Shown piece after piece: positions 1 to 4,901 of a DNA stretch of 5,529 bases. This stretch comes from an uncultured Candidatus Saccharibacteria bacterium (GTDB lineage: Bacteria; Patescibacteria; Saccharimonadia; Saccharimonadales; JAEWBQ01). Location: the NCBI GenBank assembly GCA_946885745.1, contig CAMPGV010000047.1, positions 1 to 5,529 of the forward strand. The letters run 5' to 3'. Each line of letters starts with the position of its first letter. Position 1 is the stretch's first letter. The position numbers were made by a program, and so were the translations under genes. The notes under the pieces were generated by a model that saw nothing but the letters and a program-made list of their open reading frames with translations, was not told where the DNA came from and ran no database searches.

Positions 1-8
1 CTACCCTT

Positions 9-17
9 ATTTTATCA
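9..17 (-). promoter_or_regulatory. Extended -10 element for a gene beyond the left edge
   Basis: Read on the minus strand, the bases TGA-TAAAAT form an extended -10 box (hexamer at 9-14) that points out of the window. Its wording and setting (TTTGATAAAATAAGG) closely match the element in front of the CPBP protease (TTTGCTACAATAAGG). A leaderless gene would begin at or just beyond position 1. There is no visible -35 box, and the gene itself cannot be seen. Confidence 0.35.
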
Positions 18-62
18 AATTGAATACGTCCACTTATGATGCTCGCGGTCAGGGGGAGGGGG

Positions 63-752
63 CTAGTATCCACCAAAGCTATCGATGCGGATATCCCGAA
101 TCTGCACGCCGTAATCTATGAGTAAATGCTCGTTACTCTCAACCATACCCGGTGGCCCCGAAATATAAAAATTTTGATGCGGACTTTTAATGAGCGAAAG
201 AATTAATTTCTCGCGCTTCTTTCTACTCGTCTCCTTGGTTGATATGTAATGAATCGATAGGTTTGGCATCATACCACTCCACTGGTCCAGCTCGTCTTTA
301 AAAAGAAAGTTATCGTTTTGATTCAGATAAATCAACATAACTTCATCCTTAGCCCGACTGTCGTACATTTCCTTTATCATGCTCCGGAAGGGAGCTATCC
401 CCACACCGCCAGCGATCAATACACTAGCCTGGCTCTTCTTTAGCTGAAAACCGTAGTCGTTGCCATACTGCGATATAAAAAGCCGCTCGCCGGACTCAAT
501 AGACTGAAGGGCTCTTTTGAATTCACTTACACCCTCGCGAAAACTGATCCGTATGTCACTTTCCGTAGGAGAGGAGGAGATAGAATAGGTGATCCCGCCA
601 CCGAGTGTTCGTCCCTCAAAATGAATATCGATCCAATCTCCCGCCTCAAACACAAAGTTCGCCGGACGATGGAAGTGCACACTCCTATAACCAGGCAGGT
701 CAGTGTCTGTTCGACTGACAATAAGTTCTAGGTGTTGGTTTTTTGTAACCAT
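63..752 (-). CDS. FAD/NAD(P)-binding oxidoreductase, ferredoxin-NADP reductase (FNR) superfamily
   Basis: A 229-residue flavoprotein of the FNR superfamily, which moves electrons between NAD(P)H and a one- or two-electron carrier through FAD. The N-terminal beta-barrel (about 1-105) carries the flavin-binding ITYSISSSPTE stretch (54-64). The C-terminal nucleotide-binding half (about 108-229) has GGVGIAPFRSM (115-125), the YISGPPGM loop (196-203) and a terminal IRIDSFGGY, where FNR-type proteins close over the flavin ring. No 2Fe-2S cysteines are present, so it is the bare reductase module and soluble. In the usual R-x-Y-S flavin motif the arginine position is Ile54, which is atypical. The partner protein is not in the window. 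The start ATG is 6 nt from a -10 box and has no ribosome binding site, so the mRNA may be leaderless. No hairpin terminator is seen in 1-62. The family call is firm; substrate and physiological role are unknown. Confidence 0.88.
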   Translation of the reverse strand: MVTKNQHLELIVSRTDTDLPGYRSVHFHRPANFVFEAGDWIDIHFEGRTLGGGITYSISSSPTESDIRISFREGVSEFKRALQSIESGERLFISQYGNDYGFQLKKSQASVLIAGGVGIAPFRSMIKEMYDSRAKDEVMLIYLNQNDNFLFKDELDQWSGMMPNLSIHYISTKETSRKKREKLILSLIKSPHQNFYISGPPGMVESNEHLLIDYGVQIRDIRIDSFGGY

Positions 753-758
753 CTTCTA

Positions 759-787
759 ATCATACCGACCAACGCAACTTGCGTCTA
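759..787 (-). promoter_or_regulatory. Promoter of the FNR-like gene
   Basis: On the minus strand TAGACG (782-787, 4/6 to the -35 consensus), a 17-bp spacer and TATGAT (759-764) precede the ATG at 752 by 6 nt. The -35 box overlaps the TAG stop of the CPBP protease (785-787), so the promoter is built into the end of the upstream gene. The predicted transcription start falls at the A of the ATG. Confidence 0.5.
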
Positions 788-1570
788 TGCGGCCGCTTGC
801 GCGATCAACAACACCATGAGATTCCACGTTGCATGTAAAATCATACCGGGATAGATACTACCCGTCCTCTGGTACATAATAGCCAGATACACACCAAGCG
901 GTAAGACGCTGATCATCTGCAGTGGATCAATATGCACCAGTGTAAATAAGAGAGACGAAACAGTAACACCGACAAATGCACCGTAGCGACGTTGTAGTGC
1001 GGGAAACAGAACACCACGGAAAATCAACTCTTCCACAATCGGCGCTACCGCAACAGTCAGGGCAAAGGTAGGCCAGAAGCCACCCATTACTCTCAACATC
1101 CCACTCCCGCCCGGCTCATCACTTGAAATTGGAGGGTCTTGAATGCCGAGACTCATCGCAACCATAGCCAAAACAATGAGTAAGCTCAGTAGGAACAGGT
1201 AATAACCTGCGATATAGCGCACCGCCTGAAAGGTCCTGAATCCTTTTAGACCCACACTAGCCCATGAGAGGTTCCGTTTCTTGAGCTGCATTGCAATTAA
1301 GAAGACACTTACAAACAATCCAATGGCTTGACTAAAGAGGATAAAAACACCAAAGTTATCTGCCAATATGTCTATTTTGTCGATCAGCGACAGGTTAAGT
1401 ATCTTGGCAATAATAAGCGGCGAAAAGAGAATGAGAGGCATCAGAAAGCTCACAAGCAGCGCCATAAACAGACCGAACCTGATTGTAAAGGGCGAATCTG
1501 ACATAGCAGGGATGTGTGATTGTTTATGGGTCAATGTATTTCCGTGACCAGGAAGTGCTTTTACTGCCAT
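785..1570 (-). CDS. CPBP (CAAX protease/bacteriocin-processing) family intramembrane metalloprotease
   Basis: A 261-residue polytopic membrane protein of the CPBP/Abi family, relatives of the eukaryotic CAAX protease Rce1. Hydrophobic spans are seen at about 33-60, 73-95, 118-142, 165-183, 198-212, 217-236 and 242-259. All the family's catalytic motifs are intact: EELIFR (Glu180, Glu181, Arg185), F-x3-H (Phe209, His213) and H-x3-N (His246, Asn250). It should therefore be an active glutamate/histidine-dependent intramembrane protease. Bacterial members act in bacteriocin maturation or immunity and in processing of membrane proteins, but no substrate is encoded nearby. The first ATG is preferred because an extended -10 box and an AAGG lie directly before it. 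Met24 (MSDSPF) is an alternative that would remove a polar N-terminal tail and has no visible ribosome binding site. Confidence 0.9.
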   Translation of the reverse strand: MAVKALPGHGNTLTHKQSHIPAMSDSPFTIRFGLFMALLVSFLMPLILFSPLIIAKILNLSLIDKIDILADNFGVFILFSQAIGLFVSVFLIAMQLKKRNLSWASVGLKGFRTFQAVRYIAGYYLFLLSLLIVLAMVAMSLGIQDPPISSDEPGGSGMLRVMGGFWPTFALTVAVAPIVEELIFRGVLFPALQRRYGAFVGVTVSSLLFTLVHIDPLQMISVLPLGVYLAIMYQRTGSIYPGMILHATWNLMVLLIAQAAA

Positions 1571-1577
1571 TGACCTT

Positions 1578-1586
1578 ATTGTAGCA
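1578..1586 (-). promoter_or_regulatory. Extended -10 element of the CPBP protease gene
   Basis: Minus-strand TGC-TACAAT, with the hexamer at 1578-1583, stands 7 nt before the ATG at 1570. The gap contains AAGG, so a short Shine-Dalgarno pairing is possible on a longer transcript, while transcription from this box itself would give a leaderless mRNA. No -35 hexamer at normal spacing was found, as is usual for extended -10 promoters. Confidence 0.45.
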
Positions 1587-1615
1587 AAGCAACATCTCGG
1601 CCGTCGTTCAATCGA

Positions 1616-1780
1616 TTAAGCAAATACCGCAATCAGACCGAAAGCATGAACAACCAACCATGCTAAACCTAGCACCAAGAATGCGATGCCAACAAATGCG
1701 ATCTTATCCCGCTTAGACATACCGAGCCGATTCATAAACGACGGCAATCTCAGACCCATCAGTAGAACTGCCAGTAACAA
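1616..1780 (-). CDS. Small hydrophobic membrane protein of unknown function
   Basis: A short open frame encodes about 54 residues. A hydrophobic N-terminus (LLAVLLMGLRLP) is followed by a basic loop (MNRLGMSKRDK) and a C-terminal hydrophobic stretch of about 28 residues ending LIAVFA, with a TAA stop. This suggests two membrane passes, the first short, with a positively charged cytoplasmic loop. The TTG start was chosen because GGAGG lies 5 nt upstream. A GTG at 1790-1792 would add four residues (VEGL) and lengthen the first span, but its upstream GAGAG is 12 nt away. The gene ends 45 nt before the CPBP protease on the same strand and may be cotranscribed with it. I do not recognise the family. 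The coding call rests on the ribosome binding site, the membrane-protein composition and the neighbouring promoter. Confidence 0.5.
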   Translation of the reverse strand: MLLAVLLMGLRLPSFMNRLGMSKRDKIAFVGIAFLVLGLAWLVVHAFGLIAVFA

Positions 1781-1797
1781 AAGACCCTCCACGACTA

Positions 1798-1842
1798 TTA
1801 ATGGCTCTCTGCGGTTAGTCTAATCATGGACTCATCATAGCA
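1798..1842 (-). promoter_or_regulatory. Extended -10 element and possible nine-codon leader ORF
   Basis: On the minus strand TGC-TATGAT (hexamer 1834-1839) is followed after 6 nt by ATG at 1827, which opens a nine-codon frame (MIRLTAESH) ending in TAA at 1798-1800. The small membrane protein starts 17 nt further on, behind GGAGG. The arrangement copies the other start-proximal -10 boxes here, so the promoter is credible. The leader peptide may be an accident or may couple translation to the next frame. No -35 box is evident. Confidence 0.4.
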
Positions 1843-1895
1843 AACAAAGCGGCATCCTGCGGCAAGCACATTGAATGTAGCTTATGCGAATGGAT

Positions 1896-1943
1896 GACCG
1901 AGCAGAGCATGCCGGGCCCCATAAAGCTGGCCGGTCGGTTTTT
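1896..1943 (+). terminator. Hairpin followed by a T run, possible terminator or promoter-upstream structure
   Basis: GACCGA (1896-1901) can pair with TCGGTT (1935-1940), and inside it GCCGGGC (1911-1917) with GCTGGC (1926-1931) allowing one wobble and one bulge. Five T follow (1939-1943). It looks like a plus-strand terminator, but no plus-strand gene lies upstream. It may insulate the promoter just downstream from antisense readthrough. The stems are imperfect. Confidence 0.3.
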
Positions 1944-1946
1944 ATA

Positions 1947-1980
1947 TGGTATAATTATCAGAGTTTTTAAAAAGGAATTA
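1947..1980 (+). promoter_or_regulatory. Extended -10 promoter and ribosome binding site of the 30-residue basic protein
   Basis: TGG-TATAAT (1947-1955) is a perfect extended -10 box. A -35 match is weak (CTGGCC at 1927-1932, 3/6, 17-bp spacer). Transcription should begin near 1962, giving a 5' UTR of about 20 nt. AAGGA ends 6 nt before the ATG at 1983. This is one of two genes here with both a consensus promoter and a clear Shine-Dalgarno site, suggesting high expression. Confidence 0.65.
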
Positions 1981-1982
1981 CT

Positions 1983-2075
1983 ATGGCAAAACATCGCAAT
2001 TGGCACAGCGCCGACATCAAGCGCGCGCGCAAAAAGAAGCTAAAAGCAGCAAAGCGCAAAGCACAGCAAATCTAG
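1983..2075 (+). CDS. Very small, highly basic protein, possibly ribosome- or nucleic-acid-associated
   Basis: A 30-residue protein with 12 Lys/Arg, 2 His and a single acidic residue (Asp11). The N-terminus MAKHRNWHSA contains the only tryptophan. The rest, from Ile12 on, is a Lys/Arg/Ala-rich segment likely to form one amphipathic basic helix, ending AQQI. Evidence that it is real: an extended -10 promoter, an AAGGA ribosome binding site 6 nt before the ATG, and a perfect terminator hairpin whose 5' arm starts in the last sense codon. It is a one-gene transcription unit, convergent with rsgA. Size and charge resemble small ribosomal proteins such as bTHX or bL36 or the stationary-phase protein Sra, but I see no clear match to any of them and bL36's cysteines are absent. 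Binding to rRNA or DNA is inferred from charge only. Confidence 0.72.
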   Translation: MAKHRNWHSADIKRARKKKLKAAKRKAQQI

Positions 2076-2120
2076 CAAATAAAAAAGAAGGTCACTGCAC
2101 CTTCTTTTTTATTTGCTAGA
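2071..2120. terminator. Perfect 22-bp bidirectional terminator between the basic-protein gene and rsgA
   Basis: The arms 2071-2092 and 2099-2120 are exact reverse complements around the six-base loop CACTGC. Each arm has an A-rich half and a T-rich half, so the hairpin reads A-tract/stem/T-tract on both strands and can end both the plus-strand small gene and minus-strand rsgA. The stop codon TAG of the small gene (2073-2075) lies inside the 5' arm. Its central 30 bases closely match the hairpin at 4056-4099 read on the other strand. Confidence 0.85.
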
Positions 2121-2174
2121 CACGTCAATCCAGGTCGCGCACCCGGGCGAATAAAAAGGCGTGAGGTAAGCTAT

Positions 2175-3215
2175 CTACTCTTCGTCTTGATGCCAGTCGA
2201 CGTTCTGCCTCGGGCGCTTATTGTTGCGCTTCGCCCGCATAGACTGGCGCTCAGCAAGCCCGGCTAGCTCGCTTTTCATTTTTAGATAGTTCGCGTAGTG
2301 GGATTTGTCGAGCTTGCCATTTTGCAGCGCTTTTCGAATAGCGCACCCCGACTCCTGGGCATGCTGACAGTCAGAATATCGACAGCGTTCGCTCAAATCT
2401 GCGATGTCTTTATACTTATTCTCAAGATCCTCCTCCGTGCCCCATAACTGCAGCTCACGAATGCCCGGAGTATCAACAAGAAGTCCGCCATTTGGCAGCA
2501 GGAATAGCTCGCGGTGAACGGTAGTGTGTCTGCCGGTTGCGTCCGACTCTCGCACAGCGCCCGTTTGCTGAGCATCTCGCTGTAGCAATTTATTGGTTAG
2601 TGTTGATTTTCCAACCCCCGAAGATCCAAGTAAAATTGCCGTCTGGGCCGGGTGAATACTATTGGCGATCTCATCAATTCCAATATCCCGGGTAGCGCTA
2701 CAAACAATAATCGGCAGATCAAATGAACCGAGTTGATCGATATAATGCTGTACGTCATTAGTCTTATCAACTTTATTCAATACAATAACTGGACTGATGC
2801 CACTAACTGATAACTGGTAGAGGAACCTTTGCAATCGCTCAATACTGAAATCGTTATCAAGCGCAAGTAACACGAAGGCGACATCGATATTGGCGGCGAG
2901 TATTTGTTTTGTCGCTTGTTTCCCGGGAACCTTGCGGGCAATTTCGTTACGACGCAAGACGACCGACTCAACAACAGCAGTGCCAGAATGAGTCACATGA
3001 ACTGCAACCCAGTCGCCAACCTTTGGTACGTTATCTCCGCGACTGTAGTGAGCTAGCTTACCCGATAGTTCTGCCGTAATAATTTCTGGCGTAGCCAGCT
3101 TTAAGGACGTGCCGTAATCTGCCAAGACGCGCGCAGGAAGTAGTCCTGAAAGCCCTAGCTCATTCCACGCACGAGCGTAGTCCTCGGTCCAACCATAAAA
3201 AGAAAGTTTGTTCAC
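2175..3215 (-). CDS. rsgA: Small ribosomal subunit biogenesis GTPase RsgA
   Basis: RsgA (YjeQ/EngC) is a circularly permuted GTPase that checks late maturation of the 30S subunit and releases assembly factors from the decoding centre. With the GTG start at 3213-3215 it has 346 residues, normal for the family. An N-terminal OB fold (about 36-98) is followed by G4 NKVD (147-150), G5 CSA (172-174), G1 GSSGVGKST (197-205), G2 around RHTT (229-232) and G3 DTPG (248-251): the permuted G4-G5-G1-G2-G3 order that defines the family. The C-terminal zinc knuckle has Cys278, Cys283, His285 and Cys291, spaced exactly as in known RsgA proteins. The tail is Lys/Arg-rich, then acidic (HQDEE). The open frame runs on to 3407, but sequence before V-N-K-L-S-F-Y-G-W does not resemble RsgA, and a -10 box stands 7 nt before this GTG. 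It is a single-gene unit, divergent from the gene at 3374. Confidence 0.96.
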   Translation of the reverse strand: MNKLSFYGWTEDYARAWNELGLSGLLPARVLADYGTSLKLATPEIITAELSGKLAHYSRGDNVPKVGDWVAVHVTHSGTAVVESVVLRRNEIARKVPGKQATKQILAANIDVAFVLLALDNDFSIERLQRFLYQLSVSGISPVIVLNKVDKTNDVQHYIDQLGSFDLPIIVCSATRDIGIDEIANSIHPAQTAILLGSSGVGKSTLTNKLLQRDAQQTGAVRESDATGRHTTVHRELFLLPNGGLLVDTPGIRELQLWGTEEDLENKYKDIADLSERCRYSDCQHAQESGCAIRKALQNGKLDKSHYANYLKMKSELAGLAERQSMRAKRNNKRPRQNVDWHQDEE

Positions 3216-3222
3216 TACTCTT

Positions 3223-3231
3223 ATTATGACA
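3223..3231 (-). promoter_or_regulatory. Extended -10 element of rsgA
   Basis: Minus-strand TGT-CATAAT, with the hexamer at 3223-3228, stands 7 nt before the GTG at 3215. No ribosome binding site fits in that gap, so a leaderless mRNA beginning at the GTG is predicted. This element decides the start over the longer open frame reaching 3407. Confidence 0.5.
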
Positions 3232-3266
3232 TGGTCCAGTGCAAGCAGGTGGACTTCAGGGAATAA

Positions 3267-3295
3267 TTGACACAAATGCCACATTAATGTATAGA
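3267..3295 (+). promoter_or_regulatory. Sigma-70-type promoter of the gene at 3374
   Basis: A perfect -35 box TTGACA (3267-3272), a 17-bp spacer and TATAGA (3290-3295, 4/6 to TATAAT) predict a transcription start near 3302 and a 5' UTR of about 70 nt. It lies about 40 bp from the divergent rsgA -10 element. Confidence 0.65.
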
Positions 3296-3302
3296 TATAT
3301 AC

Positions 3303-3321
3303 GTATTCGAATCTCGAATAC
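3303..3321. promoter_or_regulatory. 19-bp palindrome at the predicted transcription start, candidate operator
   Basis: GTATTCGA-ATC-TCGAATAC is a perfect 8-bp inverted repeat with a 3-bp spacer. It begins 8 bp after the -10 box, where a dimeric repressor would block initiation. In RNA it could instead fold into a 5'-end hairpin. A second small hairpin follows (CTTTGGG, loop TTCAT, CCCAGAG, one wobble pair). No regulator gene is in the window. Confidence 0.45.
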
Positions 3322-3373
3322 ACTTTGGGTTCATCCCAGAGTTCGGGTAGTTTTCCAGGAAGAAGGTACTCTT

Positions 3374-3739
3374 GTGAGTACAGACCAGACGGCAACCGCT
3401 GCCTCAATGTATTACCTGATTTTCGAAATCACAGACGGGCCTACGTTTCAGCGCATTGCAGATGCGGCGAAGTATTATCACGATCCGGAGGTCATCATAC
3501 CGCTATACTTCGGCGGCACCCTGACAGACACAATTACGGGTCGTAAGCGCAAAGTTAAGCTCGCAGCGCAAGCGTATGGATACATCTGCGGCAATGGCTA
3601 CGAGAACGGCGACATCATCGTCTACGTAAACCTGAAGAATTACTTCATACGGTTTGGCGGCCAAGTCGCATACAACTGGCGAGACAAAAAAGCAGCAAAA
3701 CCGCTTGAGCTCGCTCCTTCACCGATAAAGAAGAAGTAA
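3374..3739 (+). CDS. Hypothetical protein, aromatic-rich, unknown family
   Basis: I do not recognise this 121-residue protein. The GTG start at 3374 is chosen because AAGG lies 7 nt upstream. The frame continues open to 3239, but that extension would overlap the promoter and the palindrome, and the internal ATG at 3407 (MYYLIFEITDG) has no ribosome binding site. A short polar N-terminus (STDQTATAAS) leads into a probably beta-rich core with many tyrosines (MYYL, AKYY, LYFGG, AYGYICGNGYENGD, IIVYVNLKNYF, QVAYNW) and a tail ending APSPIKKK. There is one cysteine (Cys72), no signal peptide and no membrane span, so a soluble cytoplasmic protein is likely. It stands alone, divergent from rsgA, with a strong -35 box and a palindrome near the transcription start, which suggests regulated expression. 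The DNA after its TAA stop is rich in hairpins rather than genes. Confidence 0.68.
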   Translation: MSTDQTATAASMYYLIFEITDGPTFQRIADAAKYYHDPEVIIPLYFGGTLTDTITGRKRKVKLAAQAYGYICGNGYENGDIIVYVNLKNYFIRFGGQVAYNWRDKKAAKPLELAPSPIKKK

Positions 3740-4055
3740 CACCTTCGCGTCGGAAGACCCCTGGGTATTCTGGGCACCCCTAACTACCCGTTGCAGATAC
3801 CCCAGAAGTATCTGCCTTACCCTAAATTAATTATTACTAATAGTTGCTTTGGGATAAGCAAGACACTCCTTCTCTTATCGATACAAAAACGACGATTTCT
3901 TGTCATCTTAAGCATACTCGTCCCAAAGAGGGTGGAGAAATGGTGCTTCGCTCCTTCACTTGCTTGCAAAATGAGCAAGCTAATTTTGCGTCACTACGCT
4001 ACGCCGAACCCCGCGTCGTTTTGCTGTGCAAAACTCGGGGATTCAAATCACACAG
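3740..4055 (+). other. Gene-free, hairpin-rich intergenic region; possible structured RNA or degenerate repeat
   Basis: About 316 bases hold no credible gene: two overlapping open frames here lack ribosome binding sites and family features. Several perfect stems are present: GCAGATAC/GTATCTGC (3793-3815), whose loop CCCAGAA can also pair with TTCTGGG at 3768-3774; CTTTGGGA (3847-3854) with TCCCAAAG (3921-3928), enclosing GATAAG/CTTATC; CTTGCT/AGCAAG around 3965; and a nested hairpin 4006-4044 with GAACCCCG outside and GTTTTGC-TGT-GCAAAAC inside. The bases GGGGATTCAAATC (4037-4049) resemble a tRNA T-loop, but the stem does not pair and no acceptor or anticodon arm fits, so this is not a tRNA. 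It could be a long 3' UTR, a noncoding RNA ending at the hairpin at 4056, or a repeat. No known RNA family was recognised. Confidence 0.35.
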
Positions 4056-4099
4056 AGCCATGAAAAAAGAAGGCACAATGACCTTCTTTTTTCATGGCT
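4056..4099. terminator. Perfect 18-bp bidirectional hairpin terminator
   Basis: Arms 4056-4073 and 4082-4099 are exact reverse complements around an eight-base loop (CACAATGA). Each arm contains GAAGG/CCTTC beside a six-base A or T tract, so it can stop transcription from either side. Its centre, read on the minus strand, matches the hairpin at 2071-2120 at 27 of 30 positions. It overlaps the first five bases of the 37-bp repeat at 4095. Confidence 0.75.
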
Positions 4100-4131
4100 A
4101 GGGTTAGTGGATGTGTTTCAGGACAATGCGC
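4095..4131 (-). repeat. 37-bp terminator-associated repeat, copy 1
   Basis: Matches 4902-4938 at 33 of 37 positions, in the same orientation. On the minus strand it begins GCGC, continues through TCCTGAAACA and ends CTAACCCTAGCCA, running straight into the hairpin at 4056-4099. No gene ends at it: it lies about 60 bases beyond the terminator of the gene at 4277. The stretch 4132-4191 next to it holds nothing I can identify. Confidence 0.7.
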
Positions 4132-4191
4132 AATATATTTACACTACAGTCAACTCCTCTATCCACCTTCCCATTGTCAGCTGGGCATGAT

Positions 4192-4235
4192 AAAACCCCG
4201 GAGGATTTTACCGTTAGATAATCTCCTTTCGGGGT
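4192..4235 (-). terminator. Rho-independent terminator of the gene at 4277
   Basis: On the minus strand ACCCC pairs with GGGGT and, inside, GGAGATT with AATCCTCC (one bulged base and a GAAA internal bulge). This is followed by TTTTAT at the 3' side. It begins about 40 nt after the TAG stop at 4277. A small stem ACGCG/CGCGT (4252-4267) lies between stop and terminator. The T run exists only on the minus strand, which supports the minus-strand reading of this locus. Confidence 0.65.
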
Positions 4236-4276
4236 AGTTGCTCAAGGTTATACGCGCTTGGCCGCGTTTCATACTC

Positions 4277-4771
4277 CTACAGGAACACCGAGTTGGCCAT
4301 CAGCCGATGAAAGACCCGCTCGGCCAGCTCAAGGCTCTGACGCTCGATAACCAGCTGCTCAGCCATGCTGACGCCGCCGATGTACTTATACCCAACTTCA
4401 TTATCCACCTTGTTCCACTGGCATTCCATCGCCCGATTGTAGACTTCGCCCGTCTGCGTCAAGATCTGTCCGATCTCAACACCAAAGAGCGAGCTAAGAG
4501 CGGCGTTGTAGCCGGGATTTACGTTGCCGAAAATGGCAACCTCAAGGTTGTAGGGGTCGTTACCCGGACCGTCAATAGTGGAACCGTCAAGACTGACAAG
4601 TTCAAATCCGAGCTGGTTCATGTAGAACCCGCTCTTCGACTGACAGCGCTCCATGATTTCAGGAGCTTCGAGCAGGCCAATTGAATACGTAAGCATCGCA
4701 CCTCTTTCAAGCGGTTCGTTTTCGGTGACTTCGAACGGCTGGAAAAAGAAGCCTGTGGTAATGTTGCTCAT
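4277..4771 (-). CDS. Hypothetical protein, 164 residues, unknown family
   Basis: I do not recognise the family. The product opens MSNITTGFFFQPFEV, continues with a mixed region of acidic and glycine/asparagine-rich loops (LDGSTIDGPGNDPYN at 61-75, FGNVNPGYN at 81-89), and closes with a long predicted helix (about 135-161) containing ERQSLELAERVFHRL. There are two cysteines (43, 117), no signal peptide and no membrane span. The ATG at 4769-4771 is chosen because it follows the 5' UTR of a near-consensus promoter; the ribosome binding site is weak (AAAGAG, 7 nt upstream). The open frame continues to 4876 but would then pass through the promoter itself. A single-gene unit with its own promoter and terminator. 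The frame on the opposite strand (4238-4684) is its shadow. Confidence 0.72.
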   Translation of the reverse strand: MSNITTGFFFQPFEVTENEPLERGAMLTYSIGLLEAPEIMERCQSKSGFYMNQLGFELVSLDGSTIDGPGNDPYNLEVAIFGNVNPGYNAALSSLFGVEIGQILTQTGEVYNRAMECQWNKVDNEVGYKYIGGVSMAEQLVIERQSLELAERVFHRLMANSVFL

Positions 4772-4795
4772 GATACACTCTTTCGCTGGAGGACT

Positions 4796-4812
4796 GCATA
4801 GGATATCTATGC
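4796..4812 (-). promoter_or_regulatory. 5' UTR hairpin upstream of the gene at 4277
   Basis: A perfect 6-bp stem GCATAG/CTATGC around a five-base loop lies at the very start of the predicted mRNA, about 25 nt before the start codon. It may protect the 5' end or influence translation. No known riboswitch is recognised. Confidence 0.35.
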
Positions 4813-4820
4813 CTTCATAT

Positions 4821-4849
4821 ATTATAGCATAATCATAATAATAAGTCAA
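4821..4849 (-). promoter_or_regulatory. Near-consensus promoter of the gene at 4277
   Basis: On the minus strand TTGACT (4844-4849), a 17-bp spacer ending in TGC, and TATAAT (4821-4826). This is a 5/6 -35 box plus a perfect extended -10, the strongest promoter in the window. Transcription should start near 4815, leaving a 5' UTR of about 45 nt. Confidence 0.82.
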
Positions 4850-4871
4850 TATAATGATTTGTATAAACAAA

Positions 4872-4895
4872 AACACTCTCCTGATAGAAAGTGCT
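4872..4895 (-). terminator. Rho-independent terminator of the P-loop kinase-like gene
   Basis: On the minus strand AGCACTTTC pairs with GAGAGTGTT (two G-U wobbles) around the loop TATCAG, followed by TTTTTGTTTA. It lies about 40 nt after the stop codon at 4938, with repeat copy 2 filling the space between. Confidence 0.7.
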
Positions 4896-4901
4896 TATGC
4901 T

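Noticed and set aside
1824..2006. 60-codon minus-strand open frame
   Set aside because: It overlaps the promoter, ribosome binding site and start of the basic-protein gene, has no ribosome binding site of its own, and encodes an unremarkable sequence.
3216..3407. N-terminal extension of rsgA by 64 codons
   Set aside because: The extension is unlike any RsgA N-terminus and crosses the rsgA -10 element and the whole promoter of the divergent gene at 3374.
4037..4062. tRNA-like T-arm (GGGGATTCAAATC)
   Set aside because: The closing base pair next to the loop would be A-C, the T-stem does not pair, and no matching acceptor, D or anticodon arm is found upstream or on the other strand.
3791..4101. 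Two overlapping plus-strand open frames of 90 and 85 codons
   Set aside because: They run through hairpin-rich intergenic DNA and, in one case, into the terminator. No ribosome binding sites, promoters or protein-like composition were found; such readings are typical of spurious calls over structured DNA.
4099..4110. Telomere-like TAGGGTTAG inside the 37-bp repeat
   Set aside because: Only about one and a half TTAGGG units occur, with no tandem array, so the similarity is most likely accidental.
4238..4684. 148-codon open frame on the plus strand
   Set aside because: It is antisense to the gene at 4277-4771. That gene has a near-consensus promoter and a minus-strand terminator, while the plus frame has neither a ribosome binding site nor recognisable protein features, and its ATG overlaps the terminator region.
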